Of a stretch of 64,000 nucleotides of DNA, positions 43,180 through 54,419 are shown piece after piece; position 1 is the stretch's first letter, and each line of letters opens with the position of its first letter. The notes beneath the pieces are model-generated. The model saw only the letters and a program-made list of their open reading frames with translations, did not search any database and was not told where the DNA came from. Source of the stretch: Montifringilla adamsi (taxonomy: Eukaryota; Chordata; Aves; Passeriformes; Passeridae). A program made the position numbers and the translations under genes. The DNA is taken from assembly GCA_017590115.1 (NCBI GenBank), contig JAGGNK010006448.1:14075860-14139859 (forward strand). The letters run 5' to 3'.

Positions 43180-45012
43180 TATATTGTTCACTATCAATAA
43201 TTTTCTAATGAGTACCCTAGGAGGAACATATAAATTTTCAGATCCTTAAGACATACACAAGCTAAGTTCAATAACACTTGCTAGAAGCAAAAAAAAAATT
43301 TTGGCTTTTCTTCAGATAATCTATATCAGCAGAGATCAATCACTCAATTTTTCAGCCCCAGGAATAGTATTCTATTAAAAATTTCTAAAGTATCCTGTGC
43401 TATTTTAGAATTATTCCTACTTCTTGGCACAGTCATGATCCCAGATAATTTATAAGATGATGAAAAGGAATTACTAGCGGGAGGAATTCATCATTAATTT
43501 ATTGTGTGTCCTTACACAACCACACTTAGGTCTTCATCTTGTCATCTTGCCTCTACTTGCCTGATGGCAAGCATGGCTAGTCCTCAGGACTGATGCCAGA
43601 AGTGTACTTCCATGTACAAGCCTAGGCAGACCTCTGATAAGACAAAACTTACTCTGGACACAAGGGGAGACTTGCTAAATTTTGCTGCTGCAAAGCCCTT
43701 CCTACCATCCAAGTTTGTTTCTAATGCCATAGAAAGGGATTCAATAGTTCATGGAATCTTATTTTTGTTGACTTTAATAACACAGTTTAAAATGCTATTT
43801 GGAACAAAATATTACACATTTCATGTGTACTTGCTTTGATTACACAGAAGGAACTGTTCTGATTACACAGCAAGAAAAGTGAAAGAAGAAAATAGAGCAA
43901 TGAAGTTTAAGAGTTCATTTATTTAGTAGTTGCTGGTATACAGATTACAGTGGCAAATTCCTCAACTAATCAGAATTTCATATGAAGAGATACAAATCAC
44001 TCATTAAGGTAGAGGAATCCAAGTCTCAGTCATACATAAACTACATAGATGAAAATGAGAGGAGCATCTGCTCAAGCTGGAATGTTCACAATGCATAAAG
44101 CAGTAAGTGTGTGAACAACTAAACACTCTGTAAATGTTGAAAGATTTTGGAACAGTTACTGTAATCCATGAACAACAGAGGTACAAGGAGGAGTGGCTGG
44201 AAAAAGTTCTTACTTCACCACATTTCTGAACACATGAATTTGTTTTAAGATTGTTCCTCAAAAGCAAAGAAGAAATAATCAAGTATTAAAAACAAATGTA
44301 AACACTTATTTACTTTATATTCTAGCAAATAGGCTGCTCTTTATGAATTACCAATAAGCTTCATACACAGAAGTTAAATCTGCTGTTGTATGAAAAACTG
44401 CTGCAAATTTGGAAAGAAATCATAAGAACTTTCACTTGGTTCATTGTAGACATGCTCTTTTTCAAAAAGAGCATTTTCATGATCTAAGAATTACATATAT
44501 GCAATGTTTTTACATAAGTAGGTAATATATAAGCCATAAATTTAGTATTTATGATCACAGATGTCTAAAGTAAATAGTTACCTTTCACAGAAAATCCTCT
44601 TCCACACTACAGAAAATACTAAAATAAAAGCATAGTGAATTTACTAAGAAGAAATTCCCAGCCTTTGCTCCTGTTTTAAATGGTAAGTAAGGAAGTCTCT
44701 CTCTCTACCACTCAGGGAGTGCAAATGCTCATCAAATTCAGACAAGAAATATCTATAACACATTATTGTATTAAGGGAGACCCTGGTTCCAGCTCCCACC
44801 CCTAGGCTCATAGTTCCACAAGAATCTTTACTGCAAATAAACCTGCTGACCTTTTCTTAAGCCTGACATATCTGCTGTGTGCTGAGTGACTTTGAAATTC
44901 TGTAATAAAAATGCCTTGAGGCTTGAAAAGCCCCTTTTCATTAGGACATGAAATTCCACTCATATTCACCTGTAACAAGATCCATTAAAATGCAGATTAA
45001 TTTAAAACTAAT

Positions 45013-45084
45013 TTCCTTCCTTCCTTCCTTCCTTCCTTCCTTCCTTCCTTCCTTCCTTCCTTCCTTCCTTCCTTCCTTCCTTCT
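45013..45084. repeat. (TTCC)n tetranucleotide array, about 17-18 units
   Basis: A pure TTCC run on the plus strand, so (GGAA)n on the FGF14 transcript strand, about 6.8 kb downstream of exon 1A. It is a long polypurine-polypyrimidine tract that can form triplex DNA and is expected to vary in length. It is distinct in unit and position from the human FGF14 GAA repeat. Confidence 0.97.
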
Positions 45085-45873
45085 CTGTTTTTCTAAAAAA
45101 ACACTTTAAACAATCTAACAACCAAAACTACATGCCTTCTAGGGCCAGGCTTCACAGTACTAAAGGAGGAGCAGCTACATTTAGTAACTTGGATACATCT
45201 TGGAATTTGCAAAATGAAGTAGAAAAGGCAGGTTTTGCAATGGAAATGATAGTAAATGATGGTGGTTTTATTTTTATATTTTTAAAATTAACTTCACCAG
45301 AGAGAACAGGTTGTGTGCTTGTGTTTCATAAAGCTCATTCTTATGTGAATATTAATTCTTCTTATGTGAAGCAAAATGCTTGATTAATTATTTTTAAAAA
45401 ATGCTGAGTTCAATCATTTATTTTTACTAATTATTGCCAATCAGCTGTTCAGTCTTGGTTCAATTTACAGTAGTTTTATAGCACAGAAACTCCAATGCCT
45501 TTCAAAAGTTCTACACCTTGGTAAGGGATTGGAATCAAGATCACAGATGTAATTAAATTCTTTAATTTAGTTACATCCTAGGGATTATACTTTATATCCC
45601 AGAAAAAGTATATTCTTCACATTCCTATTTCAGTCACCTGTCTCTAGCTTCATTTATGAGAATCTGACTGAACATCCAATATCATGCTTATTAGCTCCTA
45701 CTCACCACTTTACAAAATGGCAGCCACAACAACTGGGAATCCTGAAAACCTTGTAGAAACAAGGTTTCTGTAATTTTTTTCAACACAGTCCATCTATTTA
45801 AATTTCTTATGAAGCTTTTGCCATTTAATCTTTCCAATCTTATACTAGCTTTCCTTTGAATTACAAAAATTCT

Positions 45874-45875
<2 letters not shown>

Positions 45876-45955
<80 letters not shown>
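45876..45955. repeat. T42-A7-T31 homopolymer block
   Basis: By count there are 42 T, then 7 A, then 31 T on the plus strand. The central A-run makes a short A/T palindrome inside the tract. The length is unusual and could reflect a collapsed or misassembled homopolymer. Confidence 0.9.
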
Positions 45956-45956
<1 letters not shown>

Positions 45957-46428
45957 GTTATGTATTTATTAACAGAAATATAAATTTAAGTAAATTTGGG
46001 TAACTATTGCTGAAAAGGGCTATAGTTTATAAGATAGAATCAGAACCTGGTAGTCCTGGACTCTACTCCTGACTATCTCTAACTTAATGCAAATACATAT
46101 TCCTAAATCCTGGTATCAAAGCAGCTAGGTTCTTCCTTGGTGCCAGGAAGGCATATGTTCCTTAATGTTCAGTCCCACAGGAAAATAAATCGGAATATCT
46201 ACACTGGACCTCAGCAGATTATATTATTTATATAATTGAAATTACAAACTAAACCCCTAAAGTACAGAAATATTACTGTCTACAATATAATGAAAGAATG
46301 TTGCTGATTTTTGAGCATAATAAAAGAAATTTAAAGCTTTACTAATTTTCTCATCCTTTTCTACCATGGAATAGGAATATCCTTTCTATTTTCCTACTGC
46401 TCAGTGTATGGCAAAGCATAAGATCTGA

Positions 46429-46470
46429 GATGATGATGATGATGGTGATGATGATGATAATAATAATAAC
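46429..46470. repeat. Compound (GAT)n-(AAT)n microsatellite
   Basis: About eight GAT units with one GGT change run into about four TAA units on the plus strand. It has the same motif class as the 43.1 kb microsatellite and lies in intron 1. Confidence 0.9.
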
Positions 46471-49400
46471 TCTTGAAAACAAAAGTGTGCCAGCTTCAAA
46501 GGGTTTCAGTAAAAGCTGATGTCACAGTAAGAGTACATTCCAGGAGGACATCTTTCTGTCTATCACTAGTTCCAGTACTTGTCTAAGACAGAAAGGAGTT
46601 AACATATTACCAAGTAAGACAGACCTCTGTTTACTCACTATGAAAAATGGTGATCCACAGCTGTGTATCTTCAAAACTATGCTTAGAGCCTAAATCAAAA
46701 TACTCCAAAAGGAAAATGTTCTGCAATACACTTTTTGAGTGTTGTCTCCATATTGAAATTTATTACTACTGCTTGTAAGCTGCTGACTTGAAAATTCATT
46801 CAAAACAAATCATAAGTTCTGGATTTTTTTAATTGAAATCAGAGCCTGAAACAACAAAAAATTACATCTGTTGTTAATAGGTAATATATTATTTAAAGAT
46901 AGGATTCTGTCTTTAAATACAGTGGAGGAACCTGTCCTTACCTGTAACATTTCTATTTCTACATCACCACGAATCAGAAACCACCTGTACTGCAATCTCA
47001 CTTATTATCTATAATAATCAGATCATTTAGTTCTACAATACATTTAATAGATACAGTAAGGCATATACTTTATAGGAATATATGTGGACTGAAACTGTCT
47101 GAACTTTAGAGATTCAGAAGATCACTCAAGCTTGAAGAGTTCATTTTCTAATGAAGAGTTAAATTGCCAATTACTAAGTGAAGACATTCAAAAGTAATAT
47201 TAGTATATGAAAGGTATTCTGAAATGACACTGCTACAGCACTATCTGTACATTAAATGCTCACTATTCTACCACCCCTGTTTGAGATATTTCTAAAAATC
47301 AATAGTCCCTAAAATTATGTTACTATTTTCAAGCTATTTTTTTCCCATTTGCTCTCAAAGCCAACTCATTCATCACATTTAGACCTATCAGTACCAGCTT
47401 AGAATAAAAATTTCATCCCAGGCATTACTGTATTTCTTTTAAAAGCTTCTGTTAGCAAGCAAGGGTTTATGTGAAATACTGAATTCATGGGAAAGAAAGC
47501 TTGAGACTGAGTCTAGAAAGTCATGTTTTCAAAAATATTTTCTAAGTATGCACAGAATATATTACATGAAATGTAGCATATTTATACAGTTTCAGTTTGT
47601 GGTTATCATGCAGTCATTTGAACAGGTAAATGAAGGAAAAAATGAATGATTTCTTAAATAGACTGTTAAGACTGTGTTTATACTTCCAAAAGGATTGTGG
47701 GTTAATAAATTTCATTTGAGGAAAAGTAATGAAAAAAAAAAAGCAACATTAGTTGAATACCCTGAGAAACAGACAGCCTTGCACCTAGACAATGCAAGAC
47801 CTGGGGAGTTTAGTGAACTACCAAGAAGAATTAATTACGAGGACAATCTCATAGGAAAGCACAGACAAGTGTCTTGGTCTGCTGAAACTTTGAGCAAGGC
47901 AGATCATCCAGTGCTGGAGCTCACTGGTGGGAGCTGATGCGGTTTCTTAAGTTTTGGGAAACAAGTCCTGTACACTCACAAGCACAGATCTCCATTTCAG
48001 TTCCACTTTGTTCCACAAGCAGGAGAATTAGAAACTACTTTGGACACTATGTATATTGGGAATCATTTTATATCTGAGATTATGGGCCACTCCCACATCT
48101 GCCAAAAAACATTAGCTGACCTACTGATGAGTTTTCCAAAAATGCTTTCTTTGGAGAATTAAATTACCTTTGTAGATGCAGTAAAATCTAATCAGTGCAT
48201 TTTCTGAACACATTCCTTAGGTCTCTCTTTCTTATAAATATTAATGTACAAAATCAAGGGCCAAGCCATCCCAAGATTTATACATTCTATGCATAAATTT
48301 AGAAATCTTAATGCAGTATTAGCACACAGAAACAGTAAACATCACACTTGGTTTTTAATACATTTAAATGTTGAGTATTTTTCAGTAGAATACTCCCAAG
48401 GGACCTAATTAACCAAATGAAGATTTTTTCAGATTAGCAAAGCAGCTATATATATATAGATGAAAAATACAGGCTAAGAAGTTTGAATTGGCACCAGTGA
48501 CAAGCATATGTTTTAATCTCTGTGCTTTGTAGATGCACGAGGTGAAGTGACATTTATTTTCTTCTTTTCATTGGGTAGCCCCAGGTTAGATAATGTTATT
48601 TCACATGAAAACAAAATATCTGTAAATCTTCCCATTTGTGATTATATTAACATAAATTAAACATTAAACTATTATAACTAAATAACCTGCAATGCAAGAG
48701 AGAATGATTCAAAATTGATTGATGTCTGGCATTAGATAGGCAAGATCTTGGCTTCATGGTTATTCGGAAATTAATGACAGTAATTTGTTTTTCAGATGAC
48801 AGGTAGAACAAAATAAAAATTAAATAAATTTGAAATATCATAATACTAAACGATATGGATCAAAGATGTCCAGTAAATGAAAATGGTTTCATCCACTCAG
48901 TAGATTAGCAGACAAGCCTTCCACAGAAATCACTTTGGCAGTTTATCAAACGTATCAAATTTATCAAAGTCTTAGAAAGGTTGTTTAAAACTACTGTGGC
49001 ATCTACTGTTGGAGCAAATATTTAAGTAAATACAAATATTGCTCTTTATTCTGAGTGAGCTCCTGAATGTATCTTTAATGCTACCATTTCTAAATGTTAG
49101 TCTCCCAAAGCACACTTCTGTTGATATTTTAGTATGCCCCTAAAGGAAGGACCATGAACAGAGAATTTGTCACAATGACAGAAAAAAAATTCATCAGGGT
49201 ATACTCATGATTGAAGCATTTTATGCCTTCATAATAACTTCATTTTTTTTCTAAAATTAATCCAACTGAACAACAACAGTACTAACAGGCATTTTTAAAG
49301 AAGAATTTAAAAATCAAGAATATTTTTTAAAGTTTGCTGACATGTTGGCATGAGTGCATATATTGTGTATATCTATTTACCCAATTCACATTAATACATA

Positions 49401-51846
49401 TATGTACAAGGTTAAATCTGTGTTTTTAATTTAAAAAGCAGCATCACTAGTTTTTGCTGCCTAACTGCTTCAAAGATGGAAAGACAGTTACTTTTCATAT
49501 GTAAGTACAAAGAAAAACACATTTTTATTCCAAGAAAAAGTCTTGCTTTTACTGCTCTACATTAAAAAAAATACATATAATTCTACTCTTCTATTGAATT
49601 GTAAGAGAATGCTACAGATGGTTTGTCACATCTCGATTAGCTCATTTTTCACAATGCTCTTGTGACACTCTGTATCATTTACACAAGGCTTATTTGTCAA
49701 AATCCCATAGCACCTTTCTGACAACAGATGTTTTGAAATTCATCCTATTTTGCTTGGCAAAGACTTATTTTAATGGATTTGACAGTATGACTTCAGTGAC
49801 AAATTCACTGGTCATTTAACTCAGTTTAGAAAACCTAAAACCAGACTCTGAAAAATGTTCATTTTGTAACTTTATAATGTATTTTAAAGCAATTACCCTT
49901 GTAAAATGTGGTTTGTTTGGGTTTTTTCACAAATGATTATTCACTCAAAACTATCCCGCACAAGATGTTTGAGTAACGACTTTGGCTTGATTGCTTGTGC
50001 AATTTCTCTCTTAAATAGAATGCAACTTTGAATCCACAGGTATTCCATGTATCACTTTGTGCATCAGGAACATGGATAGTATGATATGTACTTTTTTCAG
50101 CAGGAATTCTTACAGATGAGCAGTAATTCTGAGACCTTTATGTAAACCAATGGATAAATATCCCGATATCTCGTCATGAAGGAAGATAAACTTAGGGGTC
50201 TGATATTGCAGATTTTACTGGAGAACAGCCCTTTTTGTGATTGTTCTTGCTGAAATGTTCCATGTCAGTGGTACAGGTTAAAGCAGAGTTATGTTCCAAT
50301 TCAGTTCTCTTTTTCAGGAATGTGACAAAGTGCCTTATGAAAAATGAATGAATGAAAAAGGATGAATTCAAAAGTCTCTTTAAAGCCCCTTCTCCCCTAA
50401 AAAAATGTTTGGCATGTCAGTGCTGCAAGGCAGTCCTCTCCTCCTCCTCAAATGGTAATATTGCCAAATACAGTTTTCCCCAAAAAAAGACTGCACAGGT
50501 GGTCTAGCACAATTGCTGTTAACAATCCCAAAACTTGTTTGCCTGAAGAGTATCACTTATAAAAATCCACCATCATAAATCAGATATTCTAGTCTTTCAA
50601 AGCACACGCAGACTGCTTTGAAAAAAAGCCACCATAGATTTTGCCACTAACATTTTCCTGCTCATCTTCGTTGCATCCCTGTACAATCTAAAAATGGCAA
50701 GATTTGGCTTGCATTAGGAGTTACAACAAATAATTTTACTGCAAGAAAGCCAAGCAAAAATAAAATTGTGTGGACTTTGTTGGTTTATGCTTTCTCAAAT
50801 GTGAGCCATGGAAAAGAAGGAAGAAGCATCAATCAGGAGAGTTCCCTGATTATGCTTAAAATCATCTCCTGACCCAACCTAAAGAGGAGCTGTAGTATAC
50901 ATACCAAACCACAACACATGGTGGCATTCTGTATAATGTAACAGAGGCTGGTTTGTACTTTATCATTGACTGGTAGGTATTAGCCATGGTTCAAGTGATA
51001 CTTAACATTTTCATTCTTCACAATATAATACTTTTGTTATAGAACTACCTGTTTCCTGAGGACATAGAGTAAGTCATTACCTTTTTGAATGGTGTTGAAT
51101 ACCACAAAAATTTTTAAAAATTAGAGAAGTCACTGCAACACCATTTTACTCCATTTATTTCTAGGGTTCTAATACAAAGTACTGGATAGAATGCAAACAC
51201 CATGATACCAGTTTTCTCTGTTGACTCCTGATCATCTACCCTGAAGAAGAGCTGTCTGCAAAACCTGCTGGTCTGCATGGCAAGGCCCTGGCTGGGAACG
51301 GGCAACAGGCACCTGGGTCCCCACAGGGATGCAGAGAAGCTCTCCCACAGCTGCCGGATTTGACACACCTCTCACTGTGCTGACTGGGAAGTCACCGAAC
51401 AGTGGGAAGGGACCGTCCACTACAGCCAGGCTGAATCTGCCAAAACCATATTGGTGGCTCAGGGAAGGGGCTGGCGACCGACAGCCCCCGGACACCGGAC
51501 ACCCAAAGCGCTGAGCGCTCTTTGTCCTTTAGAGAGAAACACGAGCGAGACGGGGAGGCGCGGGGCGGCGGGCAGGGCTCCCCGAGGGGCTTGCTGCCCG
51601 CAGCACACCTGTGAGCCACACCGGAGCCCCGGAGCAGACAGCCGGGCAGCAAGGCTGGCCCCGGGGGTCCCGACCGAAGGTTCGCAGGCTGCAGCTCGCG
51701 GAGCCCTTCGCCCGCTGCCGGGGAGCCGGAGCCGCCGGCTGGCAGGACCCGGGGCGGCGCCCGGCCCGGGAAGTTTCTCGCCACAGGTTGTCCCCTCCCG
51801 CCCGCCCTCCGGGAGCCCGCGGGCGGGCCCGGCCACAGGGACGCAC

Positions 51847-52039
51847 CTTGGCGCCGCAACCGCCGCTTCTTGAGCCCGAAGATGCGGACCTTGGAGAAGA
51901 TGTCCACCAGGTTGCCATTGCAGAGCCCGCGGTTCTTGTTGGGGCTGTTCCGCCTCCTGCTGGCCGAGGGCCGGTCCCAGTGCTGCTCCCTCGCCTGCCG
52001 CTTCTGGCGGATCAAGCCGCTGGCGATGGCCGCTGCCAT
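51847..52039 (-). CDS. FGF14: FGF14 coding exon 1A (N-terminus of the A isoform)
   Basis: Reads 64 codons plus one base from ATG at 52039-52037, beginning [20 protein letters not shown] and ending KKRRLRRQ. This is the A-type N-terminus of fibroblast growth factor homologous factors. The WDRPSAS and [17 protein letters not shown] segments pick FGF14 over FGF12 or FGF13. FHFs have no signal peptide; they stay in the cell and bind the C-terminal tail of voltage-gated sodium channels. The A-type N-terminus (residues about 2-20) is known to act as a pore-blocking particle giving long-term inactivation. Basic clusters at residues 11-17 and 57-63 fit nuclear or channel targeting. The start has a strong context (G at -3, G at +4). 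The exon ends CAAG before donor GTGCGT (51846-51841), phase 1, and the split G joins AT of exon 2 to make Asp65. The frame stays open to 51392 without splicing, but that tail is unrelated Pro/Arg/Gly-rich sequence. Asn31 and Asn34 stand where I recall Ser in human. Confidence 0.97.
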
Positions 52040-52093
52040 GGCTGCTCGCCGGCTCGCCCACGCCGGGCAGGGAGGAGGGAGGCGGCGAGGTGC

Positions 52094-52114
52094 TCAGCCC
52101 CGGCGGGAACCCAT
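52094..52114 (-). promoter_or_regulatory. Upstream ORF of 6 codons before the FGF14-1A start
   Basis: An ATG at 52114-52112 opens a six-codon frame (MGSRRG) closed by TGA at 52096-52094. That leaves 54 nt before the main ATG. The preceding base at -3 is G in the minus-strand reading and +4 is G, so the context is good. It would act as a uORF if transcription starts upstream of it, which is likely but unproven. Its product is too short to have a function of its own; any effect would be on reinitiation at exon 1A. Confidence 0.4.
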
Positions 52115-52214
52115 GCCCGAGGGCGAGGGCGAGCGGGAGCCTCCTCCGGGCCGAGGCGCGGCTGCGGAGGGGCACCCGCACCGTGCGGCCGGCGGGAGCT
52201 GCCGCCGCCAAGGG

Positions 52215-52223
52215 TCACCGCAT
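52215..52223 (-). promoter_or_regulatory. Minimal upstream ORF (Met-Arg-stop)
   Basis: ATG CGG TGA is read on the minus strand, about 175 nt upstream of the FGF14-1A start. Such two-codon uORFs can stall or terminate ribosomes. It matters only if it is included in the 5' leader, which is not known here. Confidence 0.3.
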
Positions 52224-52332
52224 GGGTGCCCCGCCGTCCCCCCCCGCCGTGTCCCGGCGCAGGGACACCTGCTCGGGCGGGTGTCAGCCGGCGGGCTGCC
52301 GGAGCGAGCGGGACTCGGAGCAGAGCCGCGCC

Positions 52333-52377
52333 CGGTCGGCTCCGGTCGGGTCGGGTCGATCGGGTCGGGTCGGGTCC
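52333..52377. repeat. CGGGT-type pentanucleotide array in the promoter
   Basis: The plus strand shows about eight tandem CGGGT/CGGTC-like units, interrupted by GAT at about 52358-52360. It sits about 300 bp upstream of the FGF14-1A ATG. Its G-runs are only three bases long but regularly spaced, so a G-quadruplex on the plus strand is conceivable. It probably arose by slippage within GC-rich DNA. Confidence 0.7.
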
Positions 52378-52408
52378 GTCAGGCAGCGTCGCCTCCCGGG
52401 GCTGTCCC

Positions 52409-52450
52409 TCAGCCCCGAGCCGCCGCCGCCCGCTCGCCCGGCGCTGCCAT
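52409..52450 (-). promoter_or_regulatory. Upstream ORF of 13 codons (Ala/Arg-rich)
   Basis: A frame of 13 codons starting MAAPGERAAAARG is closed by TGA at 52411-52409, about 370 nt upstream of the main start. It lies in the CpG island. A short Ala-rich frame can arise by chance in GC-rich DNA, so its reality rests only on position and on the other upstream ATGs. Confidence 0.25.
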
Positions 52451-52603
52451 CGCCACGGCCGGGGCGGCTACCGCCGCCTCTTCCCGGCTCCCGCCTGATG
52501 ATTGCCAAGTGCTTCAGAAATCAGCATCTGGAGAGAGCAATCTTCTTCTCCGGGGAGAGCTGTAATCACGGCTCCTCGGTCCCACCCCGCTCCAGCCTCC
52601 CCT

Positions 52604-52610
52604 ACACACG

Positions 52611-52656
<46 letters not shown>
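52604..52656. repeat. (CA)n microsatellite in the CpG island
   Basis: About 26 dinucleotides of CA on the plus strand ((TG)n on the FGF14 sense strand), with two CACG variants at the left end. It lies about 570 bp upstream of the exon 1A start, so it is in the promoter or far leader. Alternating purine-pyrimidine tracts of this length can adopt Z-DNA and vary in length between individuals. Confidence 0.95.
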
Positions 52657-52658
<2 letters not shown>

Positions 52659-53771
52659 CTCGCACCGCTGGAGCTTTTTTTGTCCTCCCCAAGGCGAGGG
52701 GCGGCGAGGGTGCAAGCAGTGGAGGAGGGGGAATGGGGAAAGACAGAAGAAAAAAGCACAGGGGGAGAGAGGCGGAGGGACAGCGTGATGCTGATGTGGT
52801 TTTCTGGAGGGAACCGGGAGGTTCCCGGTGGATCCGCCGCCAGCTGCCTCTGCCCCCCGTTAGGTTTCCGGGTGGCTCCTTGCGGGGCTCCCTTCCCGGG
52901 GAAAGAAGGAGGGCCCTGCGCGCTGCCAGAGGGGCGTATGGCCCTCCCCGTTCTCCTTCGCCCGCCCCGGCACAGTGAGGATCCCTCGCAGGCACCCTCT
53001 CTCCAGCTCCCCGGCAGCGGCTCCCTGCCGGCCGCCCCCGCCACCCCCAGCGGTGACAGCGGCACCTGTCCCCGTGCCCAGGCGGGGAAGCCGGGAGGCA
53101 GGGCAGGCGGGTGAGGCGACACCGCGTTCCGCCAAGGGCACCCTGCCCCGCGCAGTGCCTCCGCCCGCGGCTGGGCAGGGGCGCCCGGCCGCCGCTCCTC
53201 GGCCCGCCACCCAGGAACCGAGCAGGAGGGGAAGTCCGCAGGGAGACGGGGTTCTGCCTCATGGGACGGTCTTGGAGATGTGAGCTGAGGGGCCCTTCAA
53301 CTCAAAATACCAAAGGGGCACCCATAAACAGCCACAGCAGGTGGATTTACTAATCACCAGCACCGTGTAAAATTACAGGCTATGTGTTGGAGCACTTAAG
53401 GAAGCACAAGCCAAGCCCACTAGACACAGAACACCTAAGAAGTGTCTGCCCCGAGAAGTTCACAAGGCACTGCAAAGAGTAAATACCATGTAAAATAAGA
53501 CATCCCACGTCTTTCCTTTCATCTTTTCTTGTTGTCTCGTCTGCCTTTTCAAATAATGGCCCAAAGTTTTTCGGATTTAGTTTCTGCAAGCCTAATGGTT
53601 AAACTTCCTGAAGCTGCAGTTAGCCAGAGGAAAGTAGAGGAAGAAAACAAGCAGCTACAGAGAAAAAGATGAAGTTAGCCTATAAAGAAGGGCAGATGCT
53701 TGCACAGGCAATTATCATGTAATATCTATTTTTATACTGTTTTCATAGTACTCTAATCTCTTATTAGATAG

Positions 53772-53896
53772 TTTGGGGGGGTGGGGTTTTTTTTGCTTTT
53801 TTATTTGTTTGGCTTTCGTTTTGGTTTTTTGTTGTTGGTTTGTTTTTTGTTTTTTTGGGGTTTTTTTGGTTTTTTTGTTTGTTTGTTTTTTTTTTT
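53772..53896. repeat. T/G-rich low-complexity stretch
   Basis: A G-run (seven G, then four) is followed by about 110 bases of T broken by single or paired G. It resembles the 23.3 kb minisatellite in composition but has no clear period. It lies just outside the CpG island. Confidence 0.85.
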
Positions 53897-54419
53897 AAAA
53901 AGACTTGGAAGTGTAAATATCCATCCAGAAAAATTCACTGTTTTGCAGTACAGAATCTGGTATGCAAGAATAGGTTCTTGTTTCAGAAGAGGCTTCAGCT
54001 TCTTTGATATTGACCATTTTTCCCCCTAAATCCTTTAATCTACAAAGCGCTATTTTTATACAGAGGGCAAAAGTGTATGGTGGGAACTCCACTATACAGG
54101 GATTTTGTATTAATTCTAGACCAACTAGGAACAGAACATGCACAATCGGATCTGGATAATACATTTTAATTCTATTTAAAAGTGTCTCTAAAGAGATTCA
54201 GCTAAGACTCATTGGATTTTCTATCTGGCAATTTTTACAGAGCAGCAATTTCCTTACAACGGTTACAATTGCCTTAACTAATGCAATTAGACAGAGAGGT
54301 GGTTATTAAAAAAATATAAATAAATTTCAGTGTAGTATTTTTGCATACTGCTTTCTTTTTCCTTCCTCCTCAAAAGTGGACAAGACACGGAGTGGCCTTC
54401 CTTAAGACCTCTCAAGAGG

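Larger units (their letters stand above)
20780..51846 (-). other. FGF14: FGF14 intron 1 (exon 1A to exon 2), 31,067 bp
   Basis: The intron has GT-AG ends (GTGCGT and TTTCAG), phase 1. It is AT-rich with no supported coding exon. The recognisable contents are two CR1 remnants, (GGAA)n and an 80-bp T/A block on either side of 45 kb, two GAT-type microsatellites, two hairpins (28.4 and 37.6 kb), a 23-base A run at 24941-24963 and a 40-bp minisatellite at 23.3 kb. A slightly GC-richer block at about 35195-35350 has no recognisable identity. The remaining stretches look like ordinary unique intron sequence. Possible enhancers cannot be recognised without alignment to other species. Confidence 0.9.
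1..52039 (-). other. FGF14: FGF14 transcription unit, 5' part of the A isoform (partial)
   Basis: Three exons on the minus strand join in frame (phases 1, 1, 0) to give 136 codons, about 55% of a protein of roughly 247 residues. The right limit given here is the ATG; the real 5' end lies in the CpG island and cannot be placed by eye. Exons 4 and 5 (rest of the core, C-terminal tail, stop codon and poly(A) signal) were searched for left of 12213 and not found, so the gene runs off the window. In mammals FGF14 is expressed mainly in neurons, especially cerebellar ones, where it tunes Nav channel availability and firing. Gene identity is firm; expression and function in this species are inferred from the family. 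Confidence 0.93.
51480..53262 (-). promoter_or_regulatory. FGF14: CpG island, promoter and 5' leader of FGF14-1A
   Basis: G+C content and CpG frequency rise sharply against the AT-rich surroundings and fall again near 53.26 kb. The island covers exon 1A and about 1.2 kb upstream of its ATG. It holds many GC-box-like runs (CCGCCC or GGGCGG), the CGGGT array and a (CA)n tract. No clear TATA box stands at a sensible distance, which fits a dispersed CpG-island promoter. The transcription start cannot be set by eye. All the long ORFs seen here on both strands, other than exon 1A, are products of low stop-codon density in GC-rich DNA. Confidence 0.85.

Noticed and set aside
50595..50623. 10-bp inverted repeat (TTTCAAAGCA and its complement)
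   Set aside because: Too short to distinguish from chance in AT-rich DNA.
51459..52211. 250-codon frame on the minus strand starting upstream of and overlapping exon 1A
   Set aside because: It begins at TTG, not ATG, is out of frame with FGF14 and has GC-driven composition.
51611..52498. 295-codon open frame on the plus strand, antisense to exon 1A
   Set aside because: It lies fully in the CpG island where stop codons are rare, is Arg/Pro/Gly/Ala-rich and shows no domain. The minus strand at the same place carries the true exon.
52468..53262. 264-codon and related frames on both strands in the promoter
   Set aside because: They run through the (CA)n tract as Cys-Val or Thr-His repeats and have no recognisable protein features.
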